A stretch of DNA of 22,749 nucleotides, taken from a virus. A model generated the notes under the pieces. The model was not told where the DNA came from, made no database searches, and saw only the letters and a list, made by a program, of their open reading frames with translations. The first letter of the stretch is position 1, and every line of letters starts with the position of its first letter. The stretch lies in the IMG/VR virus record IMGVR_UViG_3300011114_000945, positions 1-22,749 of that record. One strand, given 5' to 3'. The translations under genes were made by a program, and so were the position numbers. Shown here one piece after another: positions 7,964-14,758 of the stretch.

Positions 7964-8251
7964 ATGACACCTAATGGTCAAGATAGGGTAAATGTTTTAT
8001 CTGTTCCGTCTGATACAGCAAGAATAAATTCAGAAGACTGGCAAGAAATGCTTTTGGATAATTATTCTAGAGTTATTAATGGAAGCGTAAGATACTTTCA
8101 AGGTATCCCAATTGGTTCTAACACGTTCGCTGTTAAGCTTTTGCCTAAAGAATGGGGAAAAGAGTTTGGAACAGTTCAACTCGACCCGCGTACTAAATGG
8201 ATTACTAGCGGAACCGGACTCCATCTTAACGCTAATAAATGCAACAAATGA
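7964..8251 (+). CDS. Hypothetical protein (95 aa)
   Basis: The frame is open from 7895, but the first in-frame ATG after the intergenic promoter is at 7964 (MTPNGQDRVNVL) and is preferred. The protein has no recognisable motif, signal peptide or membrane span; it is mixed alpha/beta by composition and ends in a short Asn/Lys tail. It shares an ATGA with the following HAD phosphatase gene. Function unknown. Confidence 0.6.
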   Translation: MTPNGQDRVNVLSVPSDTARINSEDWQEMLLDNYSRVINGSVRYFQGIPIGSNTFAVKLLPKEWGKEFGTVQLDPRTKWITSGTGLHLNANKCNK

Positions 8252-8676
8252 AAGACGATATCTATTGGATTGGGTTTGATTTTGATGGAACTTTATCAAT
8301 TCATAATCATAACGATAAAAAATTAGAAGGTAAACCAACCGATTTAGTTAATCTTTTAAAAAATTATCAAAATGAATATAAAATTAAGATTCTAACAGCT
8401 CGCCCTAAAAAAGAATGGGGAATTATTAGAAAATTCTTAAATGACAATAACTTAGGAAATTTAGAAATAACTAATAAAAAAGACCCCGGAATGCGTTTGC
8501 TTTATGATGATAGAGCTGTTACTGTTATTAGAAATACGGGTGTTCCATTAGAGAATTTATTAAAAGAAATCATTGATTTAATTAATGATGAAAATCAAGT
8601 TGAAAGCAAAATAAAAATAATGCAACTTTGCAGTGCCACTTTGGTAATTCTCTCTCAACAATTACAAAAAAAATGA
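8248..8676 (+). CDS. HAD-superfamily hydrolase
   Basis: About 142 aa. GFDFDGTLS near the N-terminus supplies the nucleophile Asp11 and acid/base Asp13 of HAD phosphatases; ILTARP gives motif II (Thr50), and LLYDDRA carries the acidic motif IV pair. There is no cap domain. Start: an ATG at 8239 is in frame, but 8248 gives the ATGA overlap seen throughout this block. Substrates of such minimal HADs include nucleotides, sugar phosphates and, as in the phosphatase half of T4 Pnkp, RNA or DNA 3' phosphates. Given the neighbouring phosphoesterase and RNA ligases, a nucleic-acid end-repair role is possible but unproven. Confidence 0.75.
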   Translation: MKDDIYWIGFDFDGTLSIHNHNDKKLEGKPTDLVNLLKNYQNEYKIKILTARPKKEWGIIRKFLNDNNLGNLEITNKKDPGMRLLYDDRAVTVIRNTGVPLENLLKEIIDLINDENQVESKIKIMQLCSATLVILSQQLQKK

Positions 8677-9347
8677 AAGCCTTAAAATTTAATACAACTA
8701 AAGATAGTAACGTTTTCTTTTTTAGCGATTTTCATGCTTGCCATGAAAGAGACTTTATCTTGGGTCCAAGAGGATTTAGGGACGCTAAAGAGGCTAGAGA
8801 GACCCTAATTAAAAATTGGAATTCTAAGGTTACTTGTAATGATATCGTTTTTTTATTGGGAGATACTGTTGTCGGCGCTGGAACAGAAGCTTTGAATGTT
8901 TTTAACGAACTTCTTTTCTCTCTTAATTATAAAGCTATTTATATCATGCCGGGTAATCATCCATCTGGCTATGCTCAAAAATTCTATGAAGTATTAAATA
9001 TGAATGGAATTGATGATTTTTATAGATTATCTTTTCGCCCAAGTGACCATCAAGATAAAATAGTTCATTTAATTCCAAATTATTTTGAAATCACCGTTGA
9101 TAATAAGTTTATCGTCCTAAGTCATTATCCTATTTTCTCGTATAATAATATATCCAAGAATGCTTGGATGTTATTCGGGCATTGTCACAATAATTTATCT
9201 AAAAGCGAGTTAGGAAAAGAATATTTAAAAGGAAAAGTTTTAGATGTCGGACCTGAATCTATAGGCAATTTTCCTATTTCGTTTAGCGAATTGTCGGTTA
9301 TTCTTAATGGAAAAGAAAATTTAGATATAGACCATCATAGTAAATAA
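8673..9347 (+). CDS. Calcineurin-like metallophosphoesterase
   Basis: About 224 aa from the ATG at 8673 (ATGA overlap with the HAD gene; an upstream ATG at 8628 lies inside that gene and is not used). All five metal-binding blocks are present: SDFHACH (Asp19, His21), LLGDTV (Asp64), MPGNHPS (Asn95, His96), VLSHYP (His151) and FGHCHNN (His170, His172). The arrangement matches small phage and bacterial phosphodiesterases active on nucleotides or RNA 2',3'-cyclic phosphates. Its position between a HAD phosphatase and, one gene on, an RNA ligase makes RNA end-healing an attractive guess; the sequence alone does not prove the substrate. Confidence 0.8.
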   Translation: MKALKFNTTKDSNVFFFSDFHACHERDFILGPRGFRDAKEARETLIKNWNSKVTCNDIVFLLGDTVVGAGTEALNVFNELLFSLNYKAIYIMPGNHPSGYAQKFYEVLNMNGIDDFYRLSFRPSDHQDKIVHLIPNYFEITVDNKFIVLSHYPIFSYNNISKNAWMLFGHCHNNLSKSELGKEYLKGKVLDVGPESIGNFPISFSELSVILNGKENLDIDHHSK

Positions 9348-9348
9348 T

Positions 9349-9813
9349 ATGAATAAATTAACTAAAGAAGATATAATTACTGTTTTAACCGTTCTTAAAG
9401 ATTATTCTTACTGGATGTATTTTAGTAAAGAAGCAGTTGAAGAATTAAATAAGTCAGTTGCTAATTCAGATAAAGAACCTGTTAGAGTAAATGTAAGAGA
9501 TGATGGATTCATTGAATTGATAAGGATTCGAGACGGTAAAATTGGAATTTTCGATGTCGTTGTCCATACTACACAAAGAGTACCAGACACTTTGGATAAT
9601 CTTGGATTCAAAGCTAAATTGCTTAACGAAAATGAGCTTTCAGAAGAAGATATAGCATTCTTTAAAGATATTAATGTTTTTGTTTTGGGTTATTTTCAAA
9701 GAGCTATATCATTCACATTCTTTTCAAGGATGCATTCAGAAACAATTGGTAATATTGCCGGTGCTCTTCATGGAGCTTTAGAGAAAGAAGCTGAAAATAA
9801 TAAATTATTGTAA
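9349..9813 (+). CDS. Hypothetical protein (154 aa)
   Basis: Starts 1 bp after the phosphoesterase stop and ends 9 bp before the second RNA ligase gene, so it is part of the same operon. The protein is acidic, with charged helices and a hydrophobic patch near residues 104-120 (INVFVLGYFQRAISFTFF) too polar for a clear membrane span. No motif recognised. Confidence 0.6.
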   Translation: MNKLTKEDIITVLTVLKDYSYWMYFSKEAVEELNKSVANSDKEPVRVNVRDDGFIELIRIRDGKIGIFDVVVHTTQRVPDTLDNLGFKAKLLNENELSEEDIAFFKDINVFVLGYFQRAISFTFFSRMHSETIGNIAGALHGALEKEAENNKLL

Positions 9814-9822
9814 TATTATATT

Positions 9823-10815
9823 ATGTCAAAAATTGCATCAATTGAAATCATTTCGTCTTTAGTCAAACATCCTAATCCAGAAGTTAATACATTATCTATT
9901 GCTACTGTTTTGGGATGGGAAGTTGTTGTAAAAACCGAATGTTACAACGTCGGCGATAGAGTCGTTTTCATTGAACCTGATTCGGTAGTACCAGAGATTC
10001 CTGAATTCGAATTCATGCGTAAATGCGGATTTAGAGTTAGGACCGTTAAGTTCAAAGGGTATCCATCTAATGGCCTATGTGTTCCCGCTAAAGAGCTATC
10101 TAGATTTAATCTTGATAATATCTATGTAGGAGAATCTGTAGCTGAATTAATTGGGATTAAACATTATGAGAAGCCAATTGCTATTGTTCCCGGAGAAGCC
10201 AAGGGTAAATTGCCATCTATCGTAAAGAGAACTGATGAAGATAATCTTAGGTCCACTCCAAGAGACTATCATCTTCTTGTTGGTAAAGAGTGCGTTATAA
10301 CAATGAAAATGGATGGCCAAAGCGCAAGTTTCTTTACCAAAGAAGGACAATTTGGAGTATGCTCTAGAGAATTAGAAATTAAAGAATCTGACAATTCTAA
10401 ATTTTGGATACTTGCTAGAAAATATGATATTGAAAGGAAAATGCTAGCTTTGAATAAAGATTTCGTAATTCAGGGCGAAAGCGCCGGTCCCGGAATTCAA
10501 GGTAATAGTTGTGGGTTAGAGACTAATCAATTATTCGTATTTAATGGACTCGAAAATCTTAAATACTGGAATCATGACCAGCTTTTTGATTTCTGTAAAG
10601 CTGTAGATATTCCAACCGTACCTGTTCTATGGAGAGGAATTTTTAATTTCACAATTAAAGAACTTCAAGAAATGGCTAATGACTTGAAATATCCAAGTGG
10701 AAATTTAGCTGAAGGTATTGTTATTCGTCCAGTCATTGAGAGTTTTGATTCTTCTGGTAGCAGACTATCTAAAAAAGTCGTTTCGGATGTTTTTAAGATA
10801 AAGAAGAAAGAATAG
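9823..10815 (+). CDS. Rnl5/DRB0094-like RNA ligase
   Basis: 330 aa. A ~110-residue N-terminal domain (KTECYNVGDRVVFIEPDSVVP, typical of this family) precedes the nucleotidyltransferase domain: motif I TMKMDGQSASFF with the predicted AMP-accepting Lys162, motif III FVIQGESAGPG around Glu219, motif IV EGIVIRP around Glu297, and motif V SDVFKIKKKE with Lys325 and Lys327 at the very C-terminus. This matches the Deinococcus DraRnl (Rnl5) group, which seals 3'-OH/5'-PO4 nicks in duplex RNA and differs from the Rnl1-type ligase at 3834. Two ligases of different specificity suggest sealing of more than one kind of RNA break. Start ATG lies after an A/T-rich leader. Confidence 0.82.
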   Translation: MSKIASIEIISSLVKHPNPEVNTLSIATVLGWEVVVKTECYNVGDRVVFIEPDSVVPEIPEFEFMRKCGFRVRTVKFKGYPSNGLCVPAKELSRFNLDNIYVGESVAELIGIKHYEKPIAIVPGEAKGKLPSIVKRTDEDNLRSTPRDYHLLVGKECVITMKMDGQSASFFTKEGQFGVCSRELEIKESDNSKFWILARKYDIERKMLALNKDFVIQGESAGPGIQGNSCGLETNQLFVFNGLENLKYWNHDQLFDFCKAVDIPTVPVLWRGIFNFTIKELQEMANDLKYPSGNLAEGIVIRPVIESFDSSGSRLSKKVVSDVFKIKKKE

Positions 10816-10822
10816 GTGTAAC
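10815..10822 (+). promoter_or_regulatory. GTGTAA start-proximal motif
   Basis: GGTGTAAC, with GTGTAA beginning 15 bases before the ATG at 10831. It is one of about seven copies of the same motif in front of genes from here to the end of the window. Confidence 0.4.
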
Positions 10823-10830
10823 TAGTTCGT

Positions 10831-10920
10831 ATGAAAAAGCCTACTGGTGGAAAATCAAGTGATAAGAAACAAATGACTGATAAAAAGTCTATGTGTAAGA
10901 ATAAGAAAAAGGGTTGCTAG
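10831..10920 (+). CDS. Lysine-rich micro-protein (29 aa)
   Basis: A complete frame of 29 codons encoding a very basic peptide (about 11 Lys, two Cys near the C-terminus, start MKKPTGGKSSDKK). It is preceded by the GTGTAA motif found before several other genes, which is the best argument that it is real. Its TAG overlaps, in a palindromic CTAG, the stop codon of the convergent glycosyltransferase gene. A nucleic-acid-binding role is suggested only by charge. Confidence 0.45.
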   Translation: MKKPTGGKSSDKKQMTDKKSMCKNKKKGC

Positions 10921-11852
10921 TAAATATTTTTAATAGCTTCTTGTATTCGTTTTTTAAACCAAAAATCATTTTCTAGGAAATACTGCCTAGCTAAATGATT
11001 TTTTTTTGGTTCAAAATTTGACAGTATATCACAAATAACTTCGAAAGATTTTTCATTAACGAAATACGAATCTCTTAACGGATAAGTCTCTTTTGATTTT
11101 TGACTACTAAATAGTAACGAATTATCTATTCTCTTTTCGGTTGGCAAGAATACTGCTATATCTTTATTAGTAATCTCATTAAATATTGGAGCGTCTGGTA
11201 ATATTAATGTCGCTCCGGTAGACAAAGCCTCAAATACATAATGTCCCCATCCTTCCATTAAGGACGGGCATAAATGAAATGCATTAGAGTTCATCTCATA
11301 TATTTTTTCTTTATTACTAATATATTTTCTATATACTTTAATATTCGGAGCGAAGACTCTCGTCATGTTATTAGAGTCAACAATAGTCAAAGGATAAGGC
11401 TTCTTTAAAAACGTTCTTATTACTAATTCAGTATTCTTTTGTGCGCTTAAACCTTTAAAATGAATAAATTTAGATTGTTTCTTTATACTCTGGTCTTCCA
11501 TATCGAAAGATGTAAACCCGGTAACTATACAATTTTTATTCCTAACTTTTAATAAATCATAAGCAAGTTTCGTTTTACACCATATTTGGTCGCATTTACT
11601 TGATAATTCTACCTCAAAAGTATTGAGCCACTCTTGATTTGGCACTAAAATGTTACGTGGGGCGCTGTCTAAGAAACGATATACGCCGAAGTCAAAGCCT
11701 TGCAAAAATATGTTTACATCTGCTTTAGGAATTGGTTCAAGCCAAATAGAATTAAACAAGACTATCTCATGTCCTTCTAATTCTTTTTGCAGAATTTTAG
11801 CTTCTGTCGTTAATCCAACCCCATTATCATAGTAAATAATATTAATTTTCAA
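10917..11852 (-). CDS. GT4-type (GT-B fold) glycosyltransferase
   Basis: 311 aa on the minus strand. The C-terminal half has FHLCPSLMEGWGHYVFEALSTGATLILPD, the nucleotide-sugar-binding element of GT4 enzymes (EGxG...EALxxG), and the N-terminus MKINIIYYDNGVGLTTEAKIL is the first strand and loop of a GT-B fold. The start is a TTG at 11850-11852; no ATG is available and the N-terminal strand begins there. It is head-to-head with the next gene, the two start codons being 2 bp apart, so each promoter and leader must lie inside the other gene. It probably modifies a host surface glycan or a phage component. Confidence 0.78.
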   Translation of the reverse strand: MKINIIYYDNGVGLTTEAKILQKELEGHEIVLFNSIWLEPIPKADVNIFLQGFDFGVYRFLDSAPRNILVPNQEWLNTFEVELSSKCDQIWCKTKLAYDLLKVRNKNCIVTGFTSFDMEDQSIKKQSKFIHFKGLSAQKNTELVIRTFLKKPYPLTIVDSNNMTRVFAPNIKVYRKYISNKEKIYEMNSNAFHLCPSLMEGWGHYVFEALSTGATLILPDAPIFNEITNKDIAVFLPTEKRIDNSLLFSSQKSKETYPLRDSYFVNEKSFEVICDILSNFEPKKNHLARQYFLENDFWFKKRIQEAIKNIY

Positions 11853-11854
11853 TT

Positions 11855-12526
11855 ATGAAACCTTTCGTTACATTCATAACTTATTATAATAAGAATTTAG
11901 AAGAATGCGGAGATTTTCTTTCTAAACAGCTATCTCAATACTCTCTTGTAAATAATTACTATTTCCTTCAAGAAAAAGATAATGAAGTAATCAAGAGACA
12001 TGCATCTTGGGGTAAATTAGCTAAGATAGGAAGTAAGATTCCAAGCCACTCAATTGTAAATAATGGATGGGTTTTCTGTATTGATGCTGATTGCGTTATT
12101 CTAAATGGCTCTTACGATATGTCATTTTTATCTAAAGTTAACGATAACGTATCCTTTTTAGTATCTAAGGATTGGAATGGCCCTTGTTGTGCCGCAATGG
12201 CCTTTCGCTTAGAGCCTTGGAGCGCATGGTTCGTCGATATGTTGGATAAACTTGGAGATATCTTTAACGATAAAGACGATGAATTTGGCGTTGGATTAGG
12301 ACCGAAGCAGGAGCAGAACTCTTTAAAGGTTCTTATGAAATACTATCCAGCGATTAAAAATAAAGTTGATTTTCTCCCAGATTGGTTTATTTCAGATACT
12401 CCTAATTTTGATAAGCCTGAATTTCTGTGGCATTACGCCGCCGCTAGGAAGGTGGAAGAAAAAGCAGGATTGCTAAATTTTCATGTGAAAAGAAAATTAA
12501 TGCAAAAAAATTTGGAAAAATCGTAA
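11855..12526 (+). CDS. Putative GT-A fold glycosyltransferase
   Basis: 223 aa. VNNGWVFCIDADCVIL places a DxD motif (metal and nucleotide-sugar binding) after a beta strand near residue 75, and EQNSLKVLMKYYPAIKNKVDFLPDWFI followed by LWHYAA resembles the product-side half of GT34/GT8-like transferases. A long Asn/Asp-rich loop separates the two. No membrane segment. It is divergent from the GT4 gene, and a structured leader/terminator element follows its stop. Acceptor and donor unknown. Confidence 0.62.
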   Translation: MKPFVTFITYYNKNLEECGDFLSKQLSQYSLVNNYYFLQEKDNEVIKRHASWGKLAKIGSKIPSHSIVNNGWVFCIDADCVILNGSYDMSFLSKVNDNVSFLVSKDWNGPCCAAMAFRLEPWSAWFVDMLDKLGDIFNDKDDEFGVGLGPKQEQNSLKVLMKYYPAIKNKVDFLPDWFISDTPNFDKPEFLWHYAAARKVEEKAGLLNFHVKRKLMQKNLEKS

Positions 12527-12532
12527 AGATTC

Positions 12533-12580
12533 GTGTAAACTTTAATAAGAGTTGACAATGAACGTTAGTTTTGATACAAA
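12533..12580 (+). promoter_or_regulatory. Candidate promoter region before the RNA-gene block
   Basis: GTGTAA at 12533-12538 is followed by TTGACA at 12552-12557, a 17-base spacer and TACAAA at 12575-12580. Transcription from the sigma70-like element would start near 12587 and run into the hairpin/terminator element; transcription from a GTGTAA-type signal would include the short frame at 12558. Confidence 0.45.
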
Positions 12581-12635
12581 TTTAAGAAGTGAGACCTATC
12601 AGCCGAAGACTTCGGCGATGAAAGGGTCTTTCTAG
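12558..12635 (+). CDS. Possible leader peptide (25 aa)
   Basis: ATG to TAG frame of 26 codons, starting MNVSFDTNLRSETY. An AAGAG sequence sits 7-11 bases upstream of the ATG and a GTGTAA motif 25 bases upstream, as for the accessory genes of this region. Its 3' half covers the hairpin 12594-12630 and it stops immediately before a run of five G that can compete with the terminator. This is the geometry of an attenuator leader peptide; the peptide itself shows no recognisable feature and the call is tentative. Confidence 0.3.
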   Translation: MNVSFDTNLRSETYQPKTSAMKGSF

Positions 12636-12695
12636 GGGGTATAGTCGCTAAGCGACAGGTGCCCCCGGCAATCGAAAGATTGTTCGGGGGTTTTT
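12594..12695 (+). promoter_or_regulatory. Structured leader with mutually exclusive terminator stem
   Basis: AGACC near 12593-12598 pairs with GGGTCT near 12624-12630 around an inner hairpin GCCGAA-GAC-TTCGGC. Next comes GGGGG (12635-12639), a GTCGC-TAA-GCGAC hairpin, CCCCC (12662-12666) and finally CGGGGG (12685-12690). The central CCCCC can pair either with the upstream GGGGG (antiterminator) or with the downstream GGGGG (terminator), the logic of a riboswitch or attenuator. No known riboswitch class was recognised. Confidence 0.5.
12662..12695 (+). terminator. Rho-independent terminator
   Basis: A CCCCCG stem extended by CAATC / GATTG around a GAAA tetraloop, closing with CGGGGG and followed directly by five T (12691-12695). 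Confidence 0.8.
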
Positions 12696-12706
12696 GCTAA
12701 TGTGAG

Positions 12707-12734
12707 TTGACAATTTCGAAGACGGTGTTAGAGT
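12707..12734 (+). promoter_or_regulatory. Weak sigma70-like promoter for the tRNA array
   Basis: TTGACA at 12707-12712 in the same GAGTTGACAAT context as the upstream element, a 16-base spacer and TAGAGT at 12729-12734. It lies just after the terminator and before the first tRNA-like sequence, where a promoter for the array would be expected. The -10 is only a 4/6 match. Confidence 0.4.
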
Positions 12735-12797
12735 TAAGAAGTAGTAAGTAATACATAGTTAGTAAGACGGCTTTTTGGGGATTTTTGAGCCAATCAA

Positions 12798-12868
12798 AAA
12801 GAACGCGCACTGAGCTTCATGTGCCATCGGAAAAGAAATTTTCTGATATAAGAGAAGCTTGTTCTTTA
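12798..12868 (+). ncRNA. tRNA-like folded RNA, no valid anticodon or T-arm
   Basis: AAAGAAC and GTTCTTT form a 7-bp closing stem. Inside are a GCAC/GTGC hairpin with a 10-base loop in the D-arm position and an ATCGGAAAA-GAAA-TTTTCTGAT hairpin in the anticodon position. The T-arm is reduced to AAG-AGAAG-CTT. The overall length is 71 bases and the next tRNA starts 2 bases later. The middle hairpin has a GNRA loop, not an anticodon loop, so it cannot be a decoding tRNA as written. It could be a degenerate tRNA or a tRNA mimic. Confidence 0.4.
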
Positions 12869-12869
12869 T

Positions 12870-12940
12870 GGGGAGGTCGTCTAATAGATAGGACAAAGGC
12901 CATGGGGCCTTAAATGGTGGTTCAAATCCATCCCACCCCG
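12870..12940 (+). tRNA. tRNA, Pro-like anticodon (TGG or GGG), aberrant anticodon arm
   Basis: Acceptor GGGGAGG/CCACCCC with one A-A mismatch, D-stem GTCT/GGAC, T-stem GGTGG/CCATC with a normal TTCAAAT loop, discriminator G. The anticodon arm is one base short: AAGG/CCTT encloses CCATGGGG, an 8-base loop if only four pairs form. Either reading (TGG after A33, or GGG after T33) gives a Pro anticodon, but C72 and G73 are not typical of bacterial tRNA-Pro. A canonical tRNA-Pro(TGG) exists at 19269, so this copy may be degenerate or specialised. Confidence 0.5.
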
Positions 12941-12950
12941 ATATTTTCTT

Positions 12951-13021
12951 GCAGGTATGATGTAATGGTAGCCTGAGAGTTTTCCAAACTTTATGCGCGG
13001 GTCCGATTCCCGCTACCTGCT
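12951..13021 (+). tRNA. tRNA-Gly(TCC)
   Basis: Acceptor GCAGGTA/TACCTGC, D-loop AATGGTA with the normal GG, anticodon arm AGAGT-TTTCCAA-ACTTT (anticodon TCC), T-stem GCGGG/CCCGC with loop TCCGATT, discriminator T. CCA is not encoded. Confidence 0.88.
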
Positions 13022-13030
13022 TTTTAGTTT

Positions 13031-13101
13031 GCGGTATTAATTTAATAGTAGAATTCGTGATTGCCATTCACGGAGCGTCGGAGCGTTACCGACATACCGC
13101 A
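13031..13101 (+). tRNA. tRNA-Gly(GCC) with variant T-loop
   Basis: Acceptor GCGGTAT/ATACCGC, anticodon arm CGTGA-TTGCCAT-TCACG (anticodon GCC), T-stem GTCGG/CCGAC enclosing AGCGTTA in place of TTCRANT. The D-loop has TAATAGTAG, with AG where GG is normal. Discriminator A, no encoded CCA. The same AGCGTTA loop recurs in the second tRNA-Tyr and tRNA-Phe. Confidence 0.8.
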
Positions 13102-13851
13102 CATGGGCCGCGTTCGGTCCTTCAAAATAAACCAACGCAAGTTGGCGAAAGTGAGAGCTGGTTACAAGCTTTTGCCCCATAGCAATATGGGAGAGAACGC
13201 AAGCACAACGGATAAAGTAATCATGTAAGAAATGGTTACGCTGAACTAATCAGGCAATGACAACGGAGAAGTCTCTTAGTCGTGCCGCTTGATAAACGGC
13301 AAGTTGCAATCAACTGAAAGTTGAGTCCGCTAAGTGTAGGGTTATTAGATTGAGCCTTGTAAGCAAAATCTGTTATCCAGATGATTGAAAAAGTTCGCGT
13401 TTAAAAGCGTGAACTAAATTTCAAGTAGTCGTCGCGCTGACAAACAGCGGGAATCAAGATGCGATGTATTTTTTCTTCCAAAAGAAGAGAAAGCGTCTGG
13501 TGACGCGCATCTTAGTGATAAATATATGTCATTATATCAAAGCAAAAGTCGTCACTGACATTGCAGGAAAGACGTTTAATTCTCCACGCTTCGGCGAATG
13601 GAGACTTAGGATAGCTCGCAAGGCTATAATAAGTTTGTAAGTGGTTTGTTAGTAAGCGCCCGCAGCGCATAATAGCCCGCAAGGTTAGCTAATGAATATT
13701 TACTGAGTACTGTAATGGACACTAGTTTAGCTCATGACTAGTATAAAATAGCAACGTTGACACATACGCCTAAAAAGCGTGGAAATGAAACTAACCAATA
13801 AGGTTTCTAAAGTGTGTTATCAAAGGTATATTCTCAGCCTCTTCTCTTCTT
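13102..13851 (+). ncRNA. Large structured non-coding RNA, GOLLD/ROOL-like candidate
   Basis: A 750-base stretch between two intact tRNA genes without any plausible reading frame on either strand, and visibly richer in G/C than the genes around it. It is packed with strong hairpins: CCAAC-GCAA-GTTGG (13132-13145), CCCATA-GCAA-TATGGG (13176-13191), GCCG/CGGC (13284-13300), TCAAC/GTTGA (13310-13324), GTTCGCG/CGTGAAC (13393-13414), a long-range AAGATGCG/CGCATCTT pair (13456-13513) competing with GCGTC-TGGT-GACGC, TCTCC..CGC-TTCG-GCG..GGAGA (13581-13604), ATAGC/GCTAT (13611-13627), ACTAGT/ACTAGT (13721-13742) and ACGC/GCGT (13766-13780). Several are capped by GNRA or UUCG loops. Size, density of stable loops and placement inside a phage tRNA array are those of the large ornate RNAs GOLLD and ROOL. 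I cannot match their conserved sequence from memory, so it may also be a new class. Strand is inferred from the tRNAs. Confidence 0.6.
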
Positions 13852-13923
13852 AGGCAGTTGATGTAACAGCTAGCATGAATCTCTCCAAAAGATTTTGCAA
13901 CGGTGCGAATCCGTTACTGCCTG
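13852..13923 (+). tRNA. tRNA-Trp(CCA)
   Basis: Acceptor AGGCAGT/ACTGCCT, D-stem ATGT/GCAT with loop AACAGCTA (AG instead of GG), anticodon arm AATCT-CTCCAAA-AGATT (anticodon CCA), T-stem AACGG/CCGTT with loop TGCGAAT (G55), discriminator G as usual for Trp. It reads UGG only, so it does not suppress TGA. Confidence 0.88.
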
Positions 13924-13984
13924 ACTTTTTGGATTTTACGTAGGACTTTTTGAAGTGTGCGCGTGATTTCCTGCTGATTTAAAT

Positions 13985-14752
13985 ATGATTCCTAAAATTT
14001 TTCATACTACGTGGCGAAGCATGTTAGATTTAACTAATCGTCGAATTAAACTAATAGATACGGAAGAGGAAATATCATTAGCTAATTGTGTCGATACGTT
14101 TCATAAGAGGAATCAAGGATGGGAATTCAAATTCCATGATGATGCAGCTATAGATAATTTATTTGAAGAAGAATATCCTTTATTTTATCCGTTCTTTAGG
14201 AAGTTGAAGATAATTGAAAAGGTAGATTTGTTTAGATATGCTTGTTTGTATAAATATGGTGGTCTTTTTATTGACCCTGATTGTATTTGTGTAAGACCGC
14301 TAGATGAGTTTGTCGCTCTATTCCCAGACGCTAAAATCATCGTTGGCACTGAGTTTCAACATCTTAGCAATTGGTTCTTTTATCCTCCTCACAAGCAAAT
14401 AAATCTTTGGTCTATTTTCTCTTCAAGAGAGAATCATCACATGAGGAATATATTAGGAGCTGGAATTGGAAATTGTTTAATGAATCCTCAAATGCCTGTT
14501 ATTGAAAAGACTTCGATGGCTTTGTTTGGTGATTATTTATACAAGGCTGCTAAAATAGACGATTCAATTAAAATTGTCGCTGATAGTTATCTTTCGATGG
14601 ATGGACGCTTTAAATATATGCATGAAGATAGTTATGGTATAAAAGATTATTTACCCGCTTATATTTTACATGCTTATCATAGTTCGTGGATTGATGATGA
14701 TTTTCGTAAGTATGCTAAAGAAATGGAAAATCGGGATAATCTTATAAGATAG
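13985..14752 (+). CDS. GT32-like (OCH1-type, DXD) glycosyltransferase
   Basis: 255 aa. MIPKIFHTTWRS at the start and DLFRYACLYKYGGLFIDPDCICVRPLDEF around residues 77-105 are the signature of the DXD sugar-binding family (Gly_transf_sug), in which DPDC supplies the metal-binding acids. Members are cytoplasmic or Golgi-like glycosyltransferases building polysaccharide side chains; in phages they probably modify surface glycans or virion proteins. The C-terminal LHAYHSSWIDDDF is also typical. It sits between tRNA-Trp and tRNA-His on the same strand, with a TTTAAATATG leader like the upstream operon genes. There is no signal peptide. Confidence 0.8.
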   Translation: MIPKIFHTTWRSMLDLTNRRIKLIDTEEEISLANCVDTFHKRNQGWEFKFHDDAAIDNLFEEEYPLFYPFFRKLKIIEKVDLFRYACLYKYGGLFIDPDCICVRPLDEFVALFPDAKIIVGTEFQHLSNWFFYPPHKQINLWSIFSSRENHHMRNILGAGIGNCLMNPQMPVIEKTSMALFGDYLYKAAKIDDSIKIVADSYLSMDGRFKYMHEDSYGIKDYLPAYILHAYHSSWIDDDFRKYAKEMENRDNLIR

Positions 14753-14758
14753 TGTTAT

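Noticed and set aside
12759-13067. 102-aa minus-strand reading frame
   Set aside because: It runs antisense across three or four tRNA genes and its protein has no recognisable feature.
13102-13851. Group I or group II intron
   Set aside because: Both neighbouring tRNAs are intact, so no split exon is present, and I could not identify a P7-type core or domain V. A large RNA is a better fit.
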